Of a DNA stretch of 64,000 nucleotides, positions 1 through 8,884 are shown one piece after another; position 1 is the first letter of the stretch, and each line of letters opens with the position of its first letter. Made by a program: the position numbers and the translations under genes. The DNA comes from Gammaproteobacteria bacterium (GTDB lineage: Bacteria; Pseudomonadota; Gammaproteobacteria; Tenderiales; Tenderiaceae): the NCBI GenBank assembly GCA_016200485.1, contig JACQEP010000016.1, positions 62,001-126,000 of the forward strand. The letters are read 5' to 3'. The notes below the pieces were generated by a model, which searched no databases, was not told the origin of the DNA, and saw only the letters and a list, made by a program, of their open reading frames with translations.

Positions 1-1486
1 ACCAGAGGCCTATCAGGCGGCGGTCACGGATGCGCTGGATCAAGGCAACCGCTTTGGCCGTTCGAGCGTGGGTGCGGGTAAGTCTATTCAAGTTGAATTC
101 GTTTCCGCCAACCCGACCGGCCCGCTGCATGTCGGCCACGGCCGTGGCGCAGCTTATGGCGCTACCGTCGCCAACCTGCTCGCCGCTGTGGGCTTTAACG
201 TCCATCGCGAGTATTACGTCAACGACGCCGGACGGCAGATGGATATCCTCGGCACCAGCATCTGGCTGCGGTATCTGGAACAATGCGGCGAGAAGTTCAC
301 CTTCCCCAGCAACGGCTACAAGGGTGAATACGTGCGCGAGATTTCCGGCGCGCTCTACAAAATGCGTGGCATCACATTGCGCCACTTCGCCGACGAAGTG
401 TTTGCCGATATCCCCGCCGATGAACCGCAGGGCGGCGATAAAGAAATCCATATCGATGCCCTGGTGGCGCGGGCGAAAAATCTGCTTGGTGCCAGCGCCT
501 ATCGCGAAGTGTTTGATCTCGGTCTCGACACCGTGCTGGCCGACATCCGCCAGGATCTGGAAGAATTTGGTGTCACCTATGATCAGTGGTATTCCGAACA
601 TTCGCTGACCGAATCCAATGCTGTCGAACGTACCCTGCAACGCTTGCGGGATAATGGTTTTGTTTATGAAAAAGACGGCGCGCAGTGGTTCCGCTCCACC
701 GAATTCGGTGATGAGAAAGACCGCGTCGTGGTGCGCGAGAACGGCCAGATCACCTATTTCGCCTCTGATATTGCCTATCACATGGACAAGATGGAGCGCG
801 GTTTTGAGCGTGTGATCGACATCTGGGGCGCCGATCATCACGGTTACGTACCGCGCGTCAAAGGCGCGCTCAAGGCACTGGGCGATAATCCGGACAAACT
901 CGACGTGCTGCTGGTGCAATTCGCCATTTTGTATCGCGGCGGCGAACGGGTGCAGATGTCGACGCGCTCAGGCCAGTTCGTAACACTGCGCGAATTACGC
1001 GCTGAAGTCGGCAATGATGCCGCGCGTTTCTTCTATGTGATGCGCAAGTGTGAGCAGCATATGGACTTCGATCTTGATCTGGCTAAGTCGCAATCTTCCG
1101 ACAATCCTGTTTATTACATTCAGTATGCTCATGCCCGTGTCTGTAGCGTGCTGCGGCAATTGACGGAAAAGGGCTTTAGTTACGATGCGGCCCAAGGCCG
1201 TGCCAGCCTGCATTTGCTGCATGAAGCCCACGAACAGACGCTGATGATGAATCTGTCGCGTTATTCTGAAATCCTTGAGATGGCGGCGCTCAATCACGAA
1301 CCGCACCAGCTGGCGCATTATCTGCGTGATCTGGCCAATGATTTTCATGTCTATTACAACTCGCATCAGTTCCTGGTCGACGAGGCGGCGCTGCGCAATG
1401 CACGTCTTACCTTGATTCAAGCCGTGCGCCAGACTATTAAGAATGGCCTTGAGCTGCTCGGCGTCAGCGCGCCGGAAAGCATGTAA
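1..1486 (+). CDS. argS: Arginyl-tRNA synthetase, 5' truncated by window edge
   Basis: Charges tRNA-Arg with arginine in the cytoplasm (class Ia synthetase). The frame is open from base 2 with no stop, so the gene starts outside the window; the visible part covers about 495 codons of a family usually near 560-590. The HIGH-type motif is seen as PLHVGHGR shortly after [10 protein letters not shown]. The KMSKS-equivalent is the degenerate VQMSTRSGQ typical of ArgRS. The C-terminal helical anticodon-binding domain follows, ending at TAA 1484-1486. An internal methionine at 68 is not the start because conserved ArgRS sequence continues upstream ([13 protein letters not shown]). A SPOR-domain gene follows after 6 bases, probably in the same transcript. 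Confidence 0.97.
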   Translation, partial: PEAYQAAVTDALDQGNRFGRSSVGAGKSIQVEFVSANPTGPLHVGHGRGAAYGATVANLLAAVGFNVHREYYVNDAGRQMDILGTSIWLRYLEQCGEKFTFPSNGYKGEYVREISGALYKMRGITLRHFADEVFADIPADEPQGGDKEIHIDALVARAKNLLGASAYREVFDLGLDTVLADIRQDLEEFGVTYDQWYSEHSLTESNAVERTLQRLRDNGFVYEKDGAQWFRSTEFGDEKDRVVVRENGQITYFASDIAYHMDKMERGFERVIDIWGADHHGYVPRVKGALKALGDNPDKLDVLLVQFAILYRGGERVQMSTRSGQFVTLRELRAEVGNDAARFFYVMRKCEQHMDFDLDLAKSQSSDNPVYYIQYAHARVCSVLRQLTEKGFSYDAAQGRASLHLLHEAHEQTLMMNLSRYSEILEMAALNHEPHQLAHYLRDLANDFHVYYNSHQFLVDEAALRNARLTLIQAVRQTIKNGLELLGVSAPESM

Positions 1487-1492
1487 GCCGCT

Positions 1493-2101
1493 GTGAAAGA
1501 TTACAAAGGCAGCTCCAGCAAAGGCAAGTCCAAGAGCAAACCGCGCGGCAAAGGCCGAGGCGGCAGTAGCACACCTGGCTGGGTGATGCTGGTCACTGGC
1601 TTGGTGATTGGCGGACTGGTCGGTGTTGGCGCTTACCTATTTATTAAAAAAGACGGCACTCCGCAATCAGACACTAAAACGGCTGCCGAAACCAAACCTG
1701 TCTCCAAAGCACAGCCTGCTGAAAGCTCCAAATCAAAAGCTGAAGCCAGAAAATCTATACCAGAGAAACCGCGCTTTGAATTTTATACTTTGCTACCGGA
1801 ACAAGAAGTTGTAATTCCGGACAACGAAATACGCGAACAACAACAGCGCATCGCTGAAAAACAAAGCGGCAAGTACGTTATCCAGGTCGGCTCATTCCGC
1901 CACAAGGAAGACGCTGACAGCCTCAAGGCTAAACTTGCCTTCCTTGGCGTCGAGTCCAGTATCGATAGCGTTTCCAGCAATGAGGAAACCTGGCATCGTG
2001 TTCGTGTCGGCCCCTTTACTGATACCCGCGAAATGAACCGCATTCGTAATCGGATTCACGCTAACAAAATGAACACGCTGGTAGTAAAGATACAAGGTTG
2101 A
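1493..2101 (+). CDS. SPOR-domain membrane protein (FtsN-like)
   Basis: A 202-residue protein with a short, very basic lysine/serine/glycine-rich cytoplasmic tail, one membrane segment at about residues 30-51 (WVMLVTGLVIGGLVGVGAYL), a periplasmic lysine/serine-rich linker, and a C-terminal SPOR domain from about residue 126 (YVIQVGSFRHKEDADSLKAK, then VRVGPF). SPOR domains bind denuded peptidoglycan glycans at the division septum, so a role in cell division or wall remodelling like FtsN is inferred from architecture. The start is GTG, 6 bases after argS, without a strong Shine-Dalgarno, which suggests translational coupling. FtsN itself is short and divergent, so assignment to ftsN rather than a generic SPOR protein is not certain. 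Confidence 0.85.
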   Translation: MKDYKGSSSKGKSKSKPRGKGRGGSSTPGWVMLVTGLVIGGLVGVGAYLFIKKDGTPQSDTKTAAETKPVSKAQPAESSKSKAEARKSIPEKPRFEFYTLLPEQEVVIPDNEIREQQQRIAEKQSGKYVIQVGSFRHKEDADSLKAKLAFLGVESSIDSVSSNEETWHRVRVGPFTDTREMNRIRNRIHANKMNTLVVKIQG

Positions 2102-2214
2102 TCCCGACATCAAAACCGTCTATGTCTGCCGAGAAGCCTGAAGGGAGTACGCCGCGAAGATTCGGTGCATTAAGCGGCCGCAGCAGGAGCAATTGCCGAG
2201 ATTTGTGGTGAGAA

Positions 2215-3888
2215 ATGCGGGTTAATATCAAAAAACAGCTTAAACTGGCCGAGAAATTACTCAGCGAGGGTAAACTGCTGGCGGCCAGAGATGCTTATTT
2301 CACGGCATGCCAACAGGCTCCGAATGACGATAAGATTTGGGCAAAATTAGGATCGATCGCCAAACAGCTTAATCACCCAAGAGATGCCGTATTTGCCTTC
2401 GGTAAGGCAATCGCGGTCAACTCCAATATTGCAGCCTATTATCTCGAACTGGCCCAGGCACAGGCTAGCTTGCAAAATTACACTGATGCCGAACGCAATT
2501 TTCAAACCCACATCTTGATGCAACCGGATTCAACGGCAGGTTGCCATGCCATTGCCTTTTTTTATCGTCGGCTTGGCCGGCTCAATGACGCCGAAAAATA
2601 TTATCGTCAGGCCATCTCCCTCAACAATGCCGACCCGCAACTACACATTGAACTCGGCGGGTTGTTACAACAACTTGGCCGTTTTCAAGAGGCGTTGACC
2701 GCCTATGAAACGGCACGCCAACTGGACCCCGACAACCCGTTGATTTATGACTGCATCGGATCCATCCACCGCGACCAGTGTCTGTACGAGCAGGCATTCA
2801 TCGCATTCAAGCGTGCCCTGGCACTTAGTCCTGCGCATGAAGCGAGCTATCATTTCAACATGGGTATCACCTATCAGGAGAGGGGCCAGCCACAACAAGC
2901 ACTGAACCACCTGGAAAAAGCACTCAGCATCGACCCAAACCATGCCCACGCTAAATTAAGCCGCGCGCATCTACTGCTGGCGCTGGGCCGTTACAAAGAA
3001 GGCTGGGTGGAATTCGAATCCCGCCTGCAACATCCGGAGTGGTTGCAACAATATGGCAACCTACAATTATCTGCGCCACGTTGGGATGGAAAACCGCTAC
3101 CTGATGGCACGCTGCTCGTCATTGCGGAGCAGGGATTCGGCGACACCCTGCAATTTTGCCGGTATCTGCCGCTACTGGCACAGCGTTGCCACAAACTGAT
3201 TGTTTACTGCAAACCTGAATTAGTCCGCCTGCTGCGAAATGTCGATGGCATTAGCGAGATCATCAGCACGCGCGATGTGCTCGATGATCGCCGTATCGAT
3301 GCATGCGTTTACATGATGAGTCTGCCACATTACCTGGCCCCTGAGCCTGTTCACTGGAATGGCACCTACCTCACTTCTGATACAGTCCTGCGTGAACAGT
3401 GGCAGCAGCGTATCAGCGACGCCGGTTTCAAGATTGGTCTTGTCTGGGCAGGTAGTCCGTCTCATCAGAAAAATGCCGTTCGCTCCTTGTCGTTACCCGC
3501 TTTTAATCCATTGGCGACTGTTGCAGGCGTTAGTTTCTACAGCTTGCAGAAAGGGCCGAGGGCAGAACAACTTGCAACGCCGCCGAAGGGCTTGTCCATT
3601 ACCGACTTAGGTGCTCAGATCACTGACTTCGCCGATGCGGCTGCCGCCATCTCATGCCTTGATCTGGTGATTTGTGCAGATACCGCAACCGCCCATCTCG
3701 CCGGTGGACTGGGTAAAGCGGTGTGGGTGCTGCTCTATTTTCCACCTGACTGGCGCTGGCAACTTGAGGGCGAATCTAGCGTATGGTATCCCTCGATGCG
3801 GCTGTTCAGACAAGACACCACACGCGACTGGTCTCCTGTAATCGAAAATGTCACTGCTGAATTGCGTAAACTGTCTGCCAAACAATGA
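2215..3888 (+). CDS. TPR protein with glycosyltransferase-like C-terminal domain (copy 1)
   Basis: 557 residues. Tandem tetratricopeptide repeats fill roughly residues 1-270 (for example PDDPxxHIELGGLLQQLGRF-type helices). A C-terminal domain of about 260 residues resembles the GT9/GT41-like part of bacterial TPR-glycosyltransferases: AEQGFGDTLQFCRYLPLLA, then GLVWAGSP, then CADTATAHLAGGLGKAVWVL and WYPSMRLFRQ. Such proteins are thought to glycosylate surface or flagellar proteins or glycans, but donor and acceptor are unknown. No signal peptide is seen, so it is probably cytoplasmic. Its TGA overlaps the ATG of the paralogue by 4 bases, so the two are translationally coupled. A GGTGAG lies just upstream of the ATG. 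Confidence 0.85.
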   Translation: MRVNIKKQLKLAEKLLSEGKLLAARDAYFTACQQAPNDDKIWAKLGSIAKQLNHPRDAVFAFGKAIAVNSNIAAYYLELAQAQASLQNYTDAERNFQTHILMQPDSTAGCHAIAFFYRRLGRLNDAEKYYRQAISLNNADPQLHIELGGLLQQLGRFQEALTAYETARQLDPDNPLIYDCIGSIHRDQCLYEQAFIAFKRALALSPAHEASYHFNMGITYQERGQPQQALNHLEKALSIDPNHAHAKLSRAHLLLALGRYKEGWVEFESRLQHPEWLQQYGNLQLSAPRWDGKPLPDGTLLVIAEQGFGDTLQFCRYLPLLAQRCHKLIVYCKPELVRLLRNVDGISEIISTRDVLDDRRIDACVYMMSLPHYLAPEPVHWNGTYLTSDTVLREQWQQRISDAGFKIGLVWAGSPSHQKNAVRSLSLPAFNPLATVAGVSFYSLQKGPRAEQLATPPKGLSITDLGAQITDFADAAAAISCLDLVICADTATAHLAGGLGKAVWVLLYFPPDWRWQLEGESSVWYPSMRLFRQDTTRDWSPVIENVTAELRKLSAKQ

Positions 3889-5579
3889 AGAAGCAAACGC
3901 TCAATCTCAACACTGCCAAGCGCAAAGCTGAAGCTTTGCTCCAGCAAAATCACCTGCCTGAAGCCAAGCTTGCATTTGAGGAGATCTGCCAAGTCTTTCC
4001 CGGCAATGCGGAAATCTGGCTGAATTATGGCGCCGTAAATGGCATGCTCGGCGATCTGGTTGCCGCCGAAAATGCTTTTCGCCAAGCAATCACCATCAAT
4101 CCCAGTCTAACCCAGGCACAATTCAATCTTGGCCAATTACTGATTCGCCAGGGACGACTTCATGAAGCCGAACCCTGCTGGCGCACTTATACGCGACTCA
4201 AACCTGAAGATGGCGAAGGCCCCTATCAACTGGCTAACATTCTCAAGCGCATAGGCAAACCGGATGAATCACTTTCTTTTTACCGCAGTGCATTGCAACT
4301 GCAGCCCAAGAACGCCGATTTGATAGTTAACTACGGAGAAGCTTTGCGTTTATGCGGCCAGCCCGATGCGGCGGCCACTCAATACCAAGCCGCGCTGGCA
4401 TTGGCGCCAAATTCGGCACAAATCTACCTCTTCCTCAACGAACTACACATTGATCGCTACGAACTTGTTCAAGCCGAGACCGCCTTGAACAAGGCATTAA
4501 CACTTGACCCCAGCCTCCATTCAACTGTGCTTCAGGGTAAAGCGTCATTACGTTCCGCCAAGGGAGACTTTCTTGGTGCCCTGCAATATCTCGATGAAGC
4601 CGTACAACGATTCCCTGACGATGTTACTGCACATTGGGGACGTAGCTTACAATTGCTCTTGCTTGGACGTTATGCCGAAGGCTGGCAAGAACACGAATGG
4701 CGCACCCGCTTTTGGCGCTGGCAATTGCAAATGGGGAAATGTGATTTCAACATGCCGCGCTGGAATGGCGAGCCACTGCAGGGTCGCACCATTCTCGTTT
4801 ATGCTGAACAGGGTTTTGGCGACACTATCCAGTTTGTTCGTTACGTCCCGTTACTGGCCGAGAAAGGCGCCAAGGTGATTTTCTATTGCCAGGCAGAACT
4901 GATAAAACTGCTACAGAACATCCCCGGCATCACGAAAATAGCCGTCAAAAATTACGAGCAGGCGCGCAGTGAGTCATGTGATTTTCATATTCCACTGATG
5001 AGTCTGCCCCACTTTTTTGGCACCACCATCGACACCATTCCGTCACCCGGAGCTTACTTAAAGACCGACCCTGCACTCAGCGCTCAATGGCGCCAAAAAA
5101 TCAATCCTGAATATTTCAATGTTGGGCTGGTATGGGCCGGCAGTGGATTTCACGTCTCCAATCAGCGGCGCACCGCCGGGCTCAAGGATTTTTCCTGCTT
5201 GAGCACAGCACCTAACACCCGGTTTTATAGCCTGCAAAAAGGCTCCGCTACGACCCAAATCAAGTCCTCAGAAGTTAAACTCGATCTTGTTGACCTTTCA
5301 ACAGAATTGAATGACTTTGCCGACACCGCCGCCGTCATCGACAATCTTGATCTGATCATCACCGTGGATACTGCCGCCGCGCATTTAGCAGGCGCACTCG
5401 GGAAATGTACCTGGACCTTGCTTTATTTCCCACCTGAATGGCGCTGGCTGCTTGATCGCGAGGATAGCCCCTGGTATCGCTCGATGCGTCTGTTCCGCCG
5501 CGCAGCAGACGGGGACTGGAGCAACGTAACCCAACGCATTTGCGCTGAGCTTGCCAAACTCAGCGCGGACAAAAAATAA
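3885..5579 (+). CDS. TPR protein with glycosyltransferase-like C-terminal domain (copy 2)
   Basis: 564 residues, the same architecture as the preceding gene: TPR helices over about residues 1-280, then the glycosyltransferase-like module with AEQGFGDTIQFVRYVPLLAE, GLVWAGSGFH, TVDTAAAHLAGALGKCTWTL and WYRSMRLFRR. The two neighbours clearly arose by tandem duplication and have since diverged, most strongly in the TPR part. It starts in a 4-base ATGA overlap with copy 1 and ends 3 bases from the convergent FkbM methyltransferase gene. The methyltransferase nearby supports a role in building or decorating a glycan, but the substrate cannot be read from the sequence. Confidence 0.85.
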   Translation: MKKQTLNLNTAKRKAEALLQQNHLPEAKLAFEEICQVFPGNAEIWLNYGAVNGMLGDLVAAENAFRQAITINPSLTQAQFNLGQLLIRQGRLHEAEPCWRTYTRLKPEDGEGPYQLANILKRIGKPDESLSFYRSALQLQPKNADLIVNYGEALRLCGQPDAAATQYQAALALAPNSAQIYLFLNELHIDRYELVQAETALNKALTLDPSLHSTVLQGKASLRSAKGDFLGALQYLDEAVQRFPDDVTAHWGRSLQLLLLGRYAEGWQEHEWRTRFWRWQLQMGKCDFNMPRWNGEPLQGRTILVYAEQGFGDTIQFVRYVPLLAEKGAKVIFYCQAELIKLLQNIPGITKIAVKNYEQARSESCDFHIPLMSLPHFFGTTIDTIPSPGAYLKTDPALSAQWRQKINPEYFNVGLVWAGSGFHVSNQRRTAGLKDFSCLSTAPNTRFYSLQKGSATTQIKSSEVKLDLVDLSTELNDFADTAAVIDNLDLIITVDTAAAHLAGALGKCTWTLLYFPPEWRWLLDREDSPWYRSMRLFRRAADGDWSNVTQRICAELAKLSADKK

Positions 5580-5582
5580 TCA

Positions 5583-6401
5583 TCAGCGCTTCATTGGATG
5601 AAAATCAGAATTCAGGACCTCCTGAAATCCATCCACCTTTATATCAAAGCTTTTGTGAAAACAGAGCATGTTCACGGACACTATCCCAGGGTAAAGATTC
5701 TCGTTATCGCGAGCGAAGTTATTCGGGTTAAATAATGGTGGCATATGCCAGTAGAGCCGGTAATCCAGCGACTGAATCAACTCAATTAGAGCCTTTGATT
5801 TATCCAGCCGGTCATTCTCGACATATAGCGCTGGTTTGTAGCGCGAGATTAATGCCTTGGCACCGCTGATCACGTCATGCTCCATGCCTTCAACATCAAT
5901 CTTGAGCAGCTTTAGTTTTGGTGGCTCAAGGAAATCATCCAGCTTAACCACGCGCACTTTATCGCCATAATCGAATTTATTGACTTCGACACCACCAAAG
6001 TTGCCCTCCTGATCATAACGAATCCCTGGCAAAAGAATGGTCCCCTCCTCCAAACCAGCGGCCATTTGAAAACAATATGCGTTCTCGATGCTATTGAGCG
6101 CCATATTGGCACACAGTGTGTAATAGACGATGCGTTGTGGCTCAAACGCATAGACGCGCCCCTGATTGCCGACCATCGCTGCGAGCACCATGGTATGGGT
6201 ACCAATATTGGCACCCACCTCGACGACCACATCCCCTGGCTGGCATAACTGCCGGAACAACTCGACCTCGGCCTCGGAAAATTCACCGTATTTTTCAACT
6301 GCTCTACCGATATAAATATCATTCTTATTGTAGACAATATGGCCGTACTTCCCTTTCACTACTGCGTTATAACCGGCAGTATCAATAATCTTTTGCACCA
6401 T
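5583..6401 (-). CDS. FkbM-family SAM-dependent methyltransferase
   Basis: About 272 residues. The SAM-binding motif is VVVEVGANIGTHTMVLA and the FkbM signature LKLLKIDVEGMEHDVISGA follows, as in the family that O-methylates sugars, polyketides and other small substrates. The frame is open further upstream to 6479, but that would overlap the preceding cupin gene. ATG 6401 (MVQKIIDTAG) has an AAGG-type ribosome site 10-12 bases upstream and is preferred. The cupin gene lies 26 bases upstream on the same strand, so they are likely co-transcribed. The convergent neighbours are TPR-glycosyltransferases, which suggests methylation of a sugar residue. Confidence 0.82.
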   Translation of the reverse strand: MVQKIIDTAGYNAVVKGKYGHIVYNKNDIYIGRAVEKYGEFSEAEVELFRQLCQPGDVVVEVGANIGTHTMVLAAMVGNQGRVYAFEPQRIVYYTLCANMALNSIENAYCFQMAAGLEEGTILLPGIRYDQEGNFGGVEVNKFDYGDKVRVVKLDDFLEPPKLKLLKIDVEGMEHDVISGAKALISRYKPALYVENDRLDKSKALIELIQSLDYRLYWHMPPLFNPNNFARDNENLYPGIVSVNMLCFHKSFDIKVDGFQEVLNSDFHPMKR

Positions 6402-6427
6402 AACGCCCCGCCTTCCGCAAAAATCGT

Positions 6428-6703
6428 TTAATCGAAATTGTAGTGCTTTTTTACAGCCTGTTTGATATCCCAAGTACAAGCCATACCTGCCGGAAACACC
6501 ACCAGATTACCCTTACCCACTCGCACTGGCGCGCCGTCTTTAGGCGTGACAATTACATCACCTTCAAGAAAATAGCAGGTTTCGGCAGAATCGTAGGTCC
6601 ACGGGAATTTTGAAACCTCTTTGGTCCAGATTGGCCATTCGAGCACGCCCGCCTGTTTCAACTTTTCTGGTGATGGTTGTTTTTCGACTTTGATCTCGTT
6701 CAT
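6428..6703 (-). CDS. Small cupin-domain protein (DUF861/EutQ-like type)
   Basis: About 91 residues forming a single cupin barrel: ETCYFLEGDVIVTPKDG is the first cupin-like motif and GKGNLVVFPAGMACTWDI the second. Small cupins of this type bind metal or sugar/uronate ligands, and many have unknown roles. ATG 6703 (MNEIKVEK) is preferred over ATG 6712 because AAAGGA lies at a normal distance only from the inner one. It is followed by the FkbM methyltransferase gene. Upstream of it lies a large inverted repeat (6733-6888), so its promoter must sit in or just inside that element. Confidence 0.72.
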   Translation of the reverse strand: MNEIKVEKQPSPEKLKQAGVLEWPIWTKEVSKFPWTYDSAETCYFLEGDVIVTPKDGAPVRVGKGNLVVFPAGMACTWDIKQAVKKHYNFD

Positions 6704-6732
6704 GGCATTCATCCTTTTAGCATACGGCTACC

Positions 6733-6888
6733 CACCACAGAGACACAGAGGGCACAGAGGGCACAGAGGGCACAGAGAAATTTGTTTTCCAGCAGGTCGA
6801 GCCCCAGAATCCCATTTTCAACAGCCCACCAGAGAATGACGGATTGCTTTCAAGATTAAATCTCCGTGTCCTCTGTGTCTCTGTGGTG
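6733..6888. repeat. Inverted-repeat element with internal 9-bp tandem repeats
   Basis: An 18-base sequence at 6733-6750 (CACCACAGAGACACAGAG) is matched exactly in reverse complement at 6871-6888. Inside the left arm a 9-mer GGCACAGAG is repeated three times at 6751-6777, preceded by the variant GACACAGAG. The interior codes for nothing recognisable. Similar CACAGAG/CTCTGTG units occur between genes in many environmental proteobacteria; that is general knowledge, not a search result. It separates speA from the cupin gene. Confidence 0.85.
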
Positions 6889-6893
6889 AATAA

Positions 6894-8777
6894 TTACTCT
6901 TTGAAATAAGTGTAGCCGCGCAGCCCGAGCGTCAGCTCTTCCAGATAGCTCTGGCGACGATCCGCGGTCAGCTTGCTTGTCTCCAGTTTGCTGCGGAAGG
7001 CATTCAACAAATCTTCCGGCTCGTAGTGCACATACCGCAGCAACTCATCCGCCGTATCGCCGCGCTCCGGATGCACCAAACGATATTTACCATCGGCGGT
7101 TAGCTCAACATCGACAGCATCAGTGTCACCAAACAGGTTATGCATATCGCCGAGAATTTCCTGATAGGCTCCGATCAACATCATACCCAGCAAATAGGAT
7201 TGCCCCGGCGTGTAGTCATGCAATGGCAACGTGGTTTCCACGCCTTCGCTGTCGACATATTGATCGATGCGACCATCGGAGTCACAGGTCAAATCCTGAA
7301 TCACCACCCGTCGCGAGGGCGGCTCGTCGAGCCGATGTAGCGGCATGATCGGAAAAATCTGCTTGATCGCCCACACATCCGGCAGCGATTGGAACAACGA
7401 AAAATTGCAGAAATATTTATCGGCCAGCTTCTCATTCAGTTCGTCATGCAGTTCGCGTTGCGAACGGCTGCTGATCTTGAGCAGTTCACGTACCCGCCAG
7501 CAAATCGCAAAATAAAGTTGCTCTGAACGCGCACGCTGTTCAAGCGTCAGAATGCCGTGGGTATACATGTCCTGCGCCTCGCCCAGCCAATGCACTGCGT
7601 CATGGTAAGCCTCCATCACCGAGCGCGAACTCAGGCCGTCATAGAGATACCACAGGTTCTGGATCACCATCGGCTCGTCTTCGTTCACCGGTGCAATCTT
7701 TTCCGCGCGCGGCGCACCGTCGCGGTCAATGACATTGGTGATCAGCATCGCATGATGCGCTGTCATCGCACGCCCCGATTCGGAAATGATTATCGGGTGG
7801 GGCAGATCAAGCTCGTTGCAAATTTCCCACAGTGCATGCACGACGTTGTTGGCATATTCCTGCACGCTGTAGTTCATCGAGCAATAACTGCGCGAGCGCG
7901 TGCCTTCGTAATCGATACCTAGGCCACCACCGACATCCACGCAGCGGATATTCGCGCCCAGGCGCCGCATCTCGGCATAATAACGCGCCGCTTCGCGCAT
8001 GCCTTTTTGAATGTCGCGGATATTGGGAAGTTGCGAACCGAGATGGAAATGCAGCAATTGCAGCGCATCGAGCTTGCCCGCCGCGCGCAAGCGCTCGATC
8101 ACGTCCAACACCTGATTCACCGCCAACCCGAATTTGGATTTCTCGCCACCGGTGTTCTGCCATTTACCAACACCAATCGACGCTAGCCGCATGCGCACGC
8201 CAATTAAAGGCTCAATTCCCAGCTTGGCCGATTCGTCCAGCACCAGATCCAGCTCGGAGAGTTTCTCAATGACGATATGCACACGATGGCCAAGCTGAAT
8301 ACCGATCAGCGCCAGCCGGATATATTCGCGGTCCTTATAACCATTGCACACCACCACGCCGCCGAGATTCGACAAGGCCAGCACCGCCATCAACTCTGGT
8401 TTACTACCGGCCTCGAGCCCGACGCGATCCCCGCCGTGATTGCGAATATGCTCGACCACCGTCCGCTGCTGATTGACCTTGATCGGATACACCGCCGTAT
8501 AGCCGCCGCGATAGCCGTCGACTGCCATCGCCTGAGTAAAGGCGCCGCAAAGGGTATCCACCCGATCCTTGAGGATATCGGTGAAACGCACCAGCACCGG
8601 CCACGACAGCCCCATATCACGCGCCTCATGGGCCAGCTGATAAAGATCGATGCCGGGACGGCTACGGTCGCGGTTCGGGTACACCAGCAAGCGCCCGCCG
8701 GGACCGACATCAAAATAACCGCCACCCCAGTGTGAAACGTTATACGTCTCGCGTGCGGCCTCAATATCCCACTGCAT
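6894..8777 (-). CDS. speA: Biosynthetic arginine decarboxylase
   Basis: Decarboxylates arginine to agmatine, first step of the agmatine route to putrescine, using PLP and Mg2+. The 627 residues match the usual ~630 of SpeA. Visible signatures: ETYNVSHWGGGYFDVG near the N-terminus, the PLP-lysine context VYPIKVNQQ, LLHFHLGSQLPNIRDI, DVGGGLGIDYEGTRS, and the C-terminal LGDMHNLFGDTDAV region. ATG 8777 (MQWDIEAARE) is chosen because GAGGAG lies 7 bases upstream; the frame extends to a TTG at 8789 that would overlap this ribosome site. It diverges from speE, which uses decarboxylated SAM with putrescine, so the pair forms a polyamine locus. No agmatinase or agmatine deiminase is adjacent. Confidence 0.97.
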   Translation of the reverse strand: MQWDIEAARETYNVSHWGGGYFDVGPGGRLLVYPNRDRSRPGIDLYQLAHEARDMGLSWPVLVRFTDILKDRVDTLCGAFTQAMAVDGYRGGYTAVYPIKVNQQRTVVEHIRNHGGDRVGLEAGSKPELMAVLALSNLGGVVVCNGYKDREYIRLALIGIQLGHRVHIVIEKLSELDLVLDESAKLGIEPLIGVRMRLASIGVGKWQNTGGEKSKFGLAVNQVLDVIERLRAAGKLDALQLLHFHLGSQLPNIRDIQKGMREAARYYAEMRRLGANIRCVDVGGGLGIDYEGTRSRSYCSMNYSVQEYANNVVHALWEICNELDLPHPIIISESGRAMTAHHAMLITNVIDRDGAPRAEKIAPVNEDEPMVIQNLWYLYDGLSSRSVMEAYHDAVHWLGEAQDMYTHGILTLEQRARSEQLYFAICWRVRELLKISSRSQRELHDELNEKLADKYFCNFSLFQSLPDVWAIKQIFPIMPLHRLDEPPSRRVVIQDLTCDSDGRIDQYVDSEGVETTLPLHDYTPGQSYLLGMMLIGAYQEILGDMHNLFGDTDAVDVELTADGKYRLVHPERGDTADELLRYVHYEPEDLLNAFRSKLETSKLTADRRQSYLEELTLGLRGYTYFKE

Positions 8778-8798
8778 AGCGCTCCTCAACCGGGCATA

Positions 8799-8852
8799 AA
8801 CCCCGGGGTTGATATAAAATGTCGGATCGTTATTATACCCACCCGGCCGGGT
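8799..8852. promoter_or_regulatory. speA-speE divergent control region with two palindromes
   Basis: Between the divergent genes are two perfect 12-base GC-rich palindromes: AACCCCGGGGTT at 8799-8810 and ACCCGGCCGGGT at 8841-8852, separated by an AT-rich stretch containing TATAAAATG and TTATTATACC. They could be operators or leader hairpins. No specific regulator can be named. Confidence 0.45.
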
Positions 8853-8884
8853 TTCGGCCTGCTTTACCGCACGAGGACTCTTTC

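Noticed and set aside
995-1420. Minus-strand frame inside argS
   Set aside because: argS motifs are strong on the plus strand; the antisense product has no recognisable features.
5583-6479. Longer start for the FkbM methyltransferase at 6479
   Set aside because: It would overlap the cupin gene by 52 bases and lacks a ribosome site; ATG 6401 fits better.
6742-6777. Tandem 9-mers as a CRISPR-like array
   Set aside because: Units are 9 bases, contiguous and without spacers; it is a simple tandem repeat within an inverted-repeat element.
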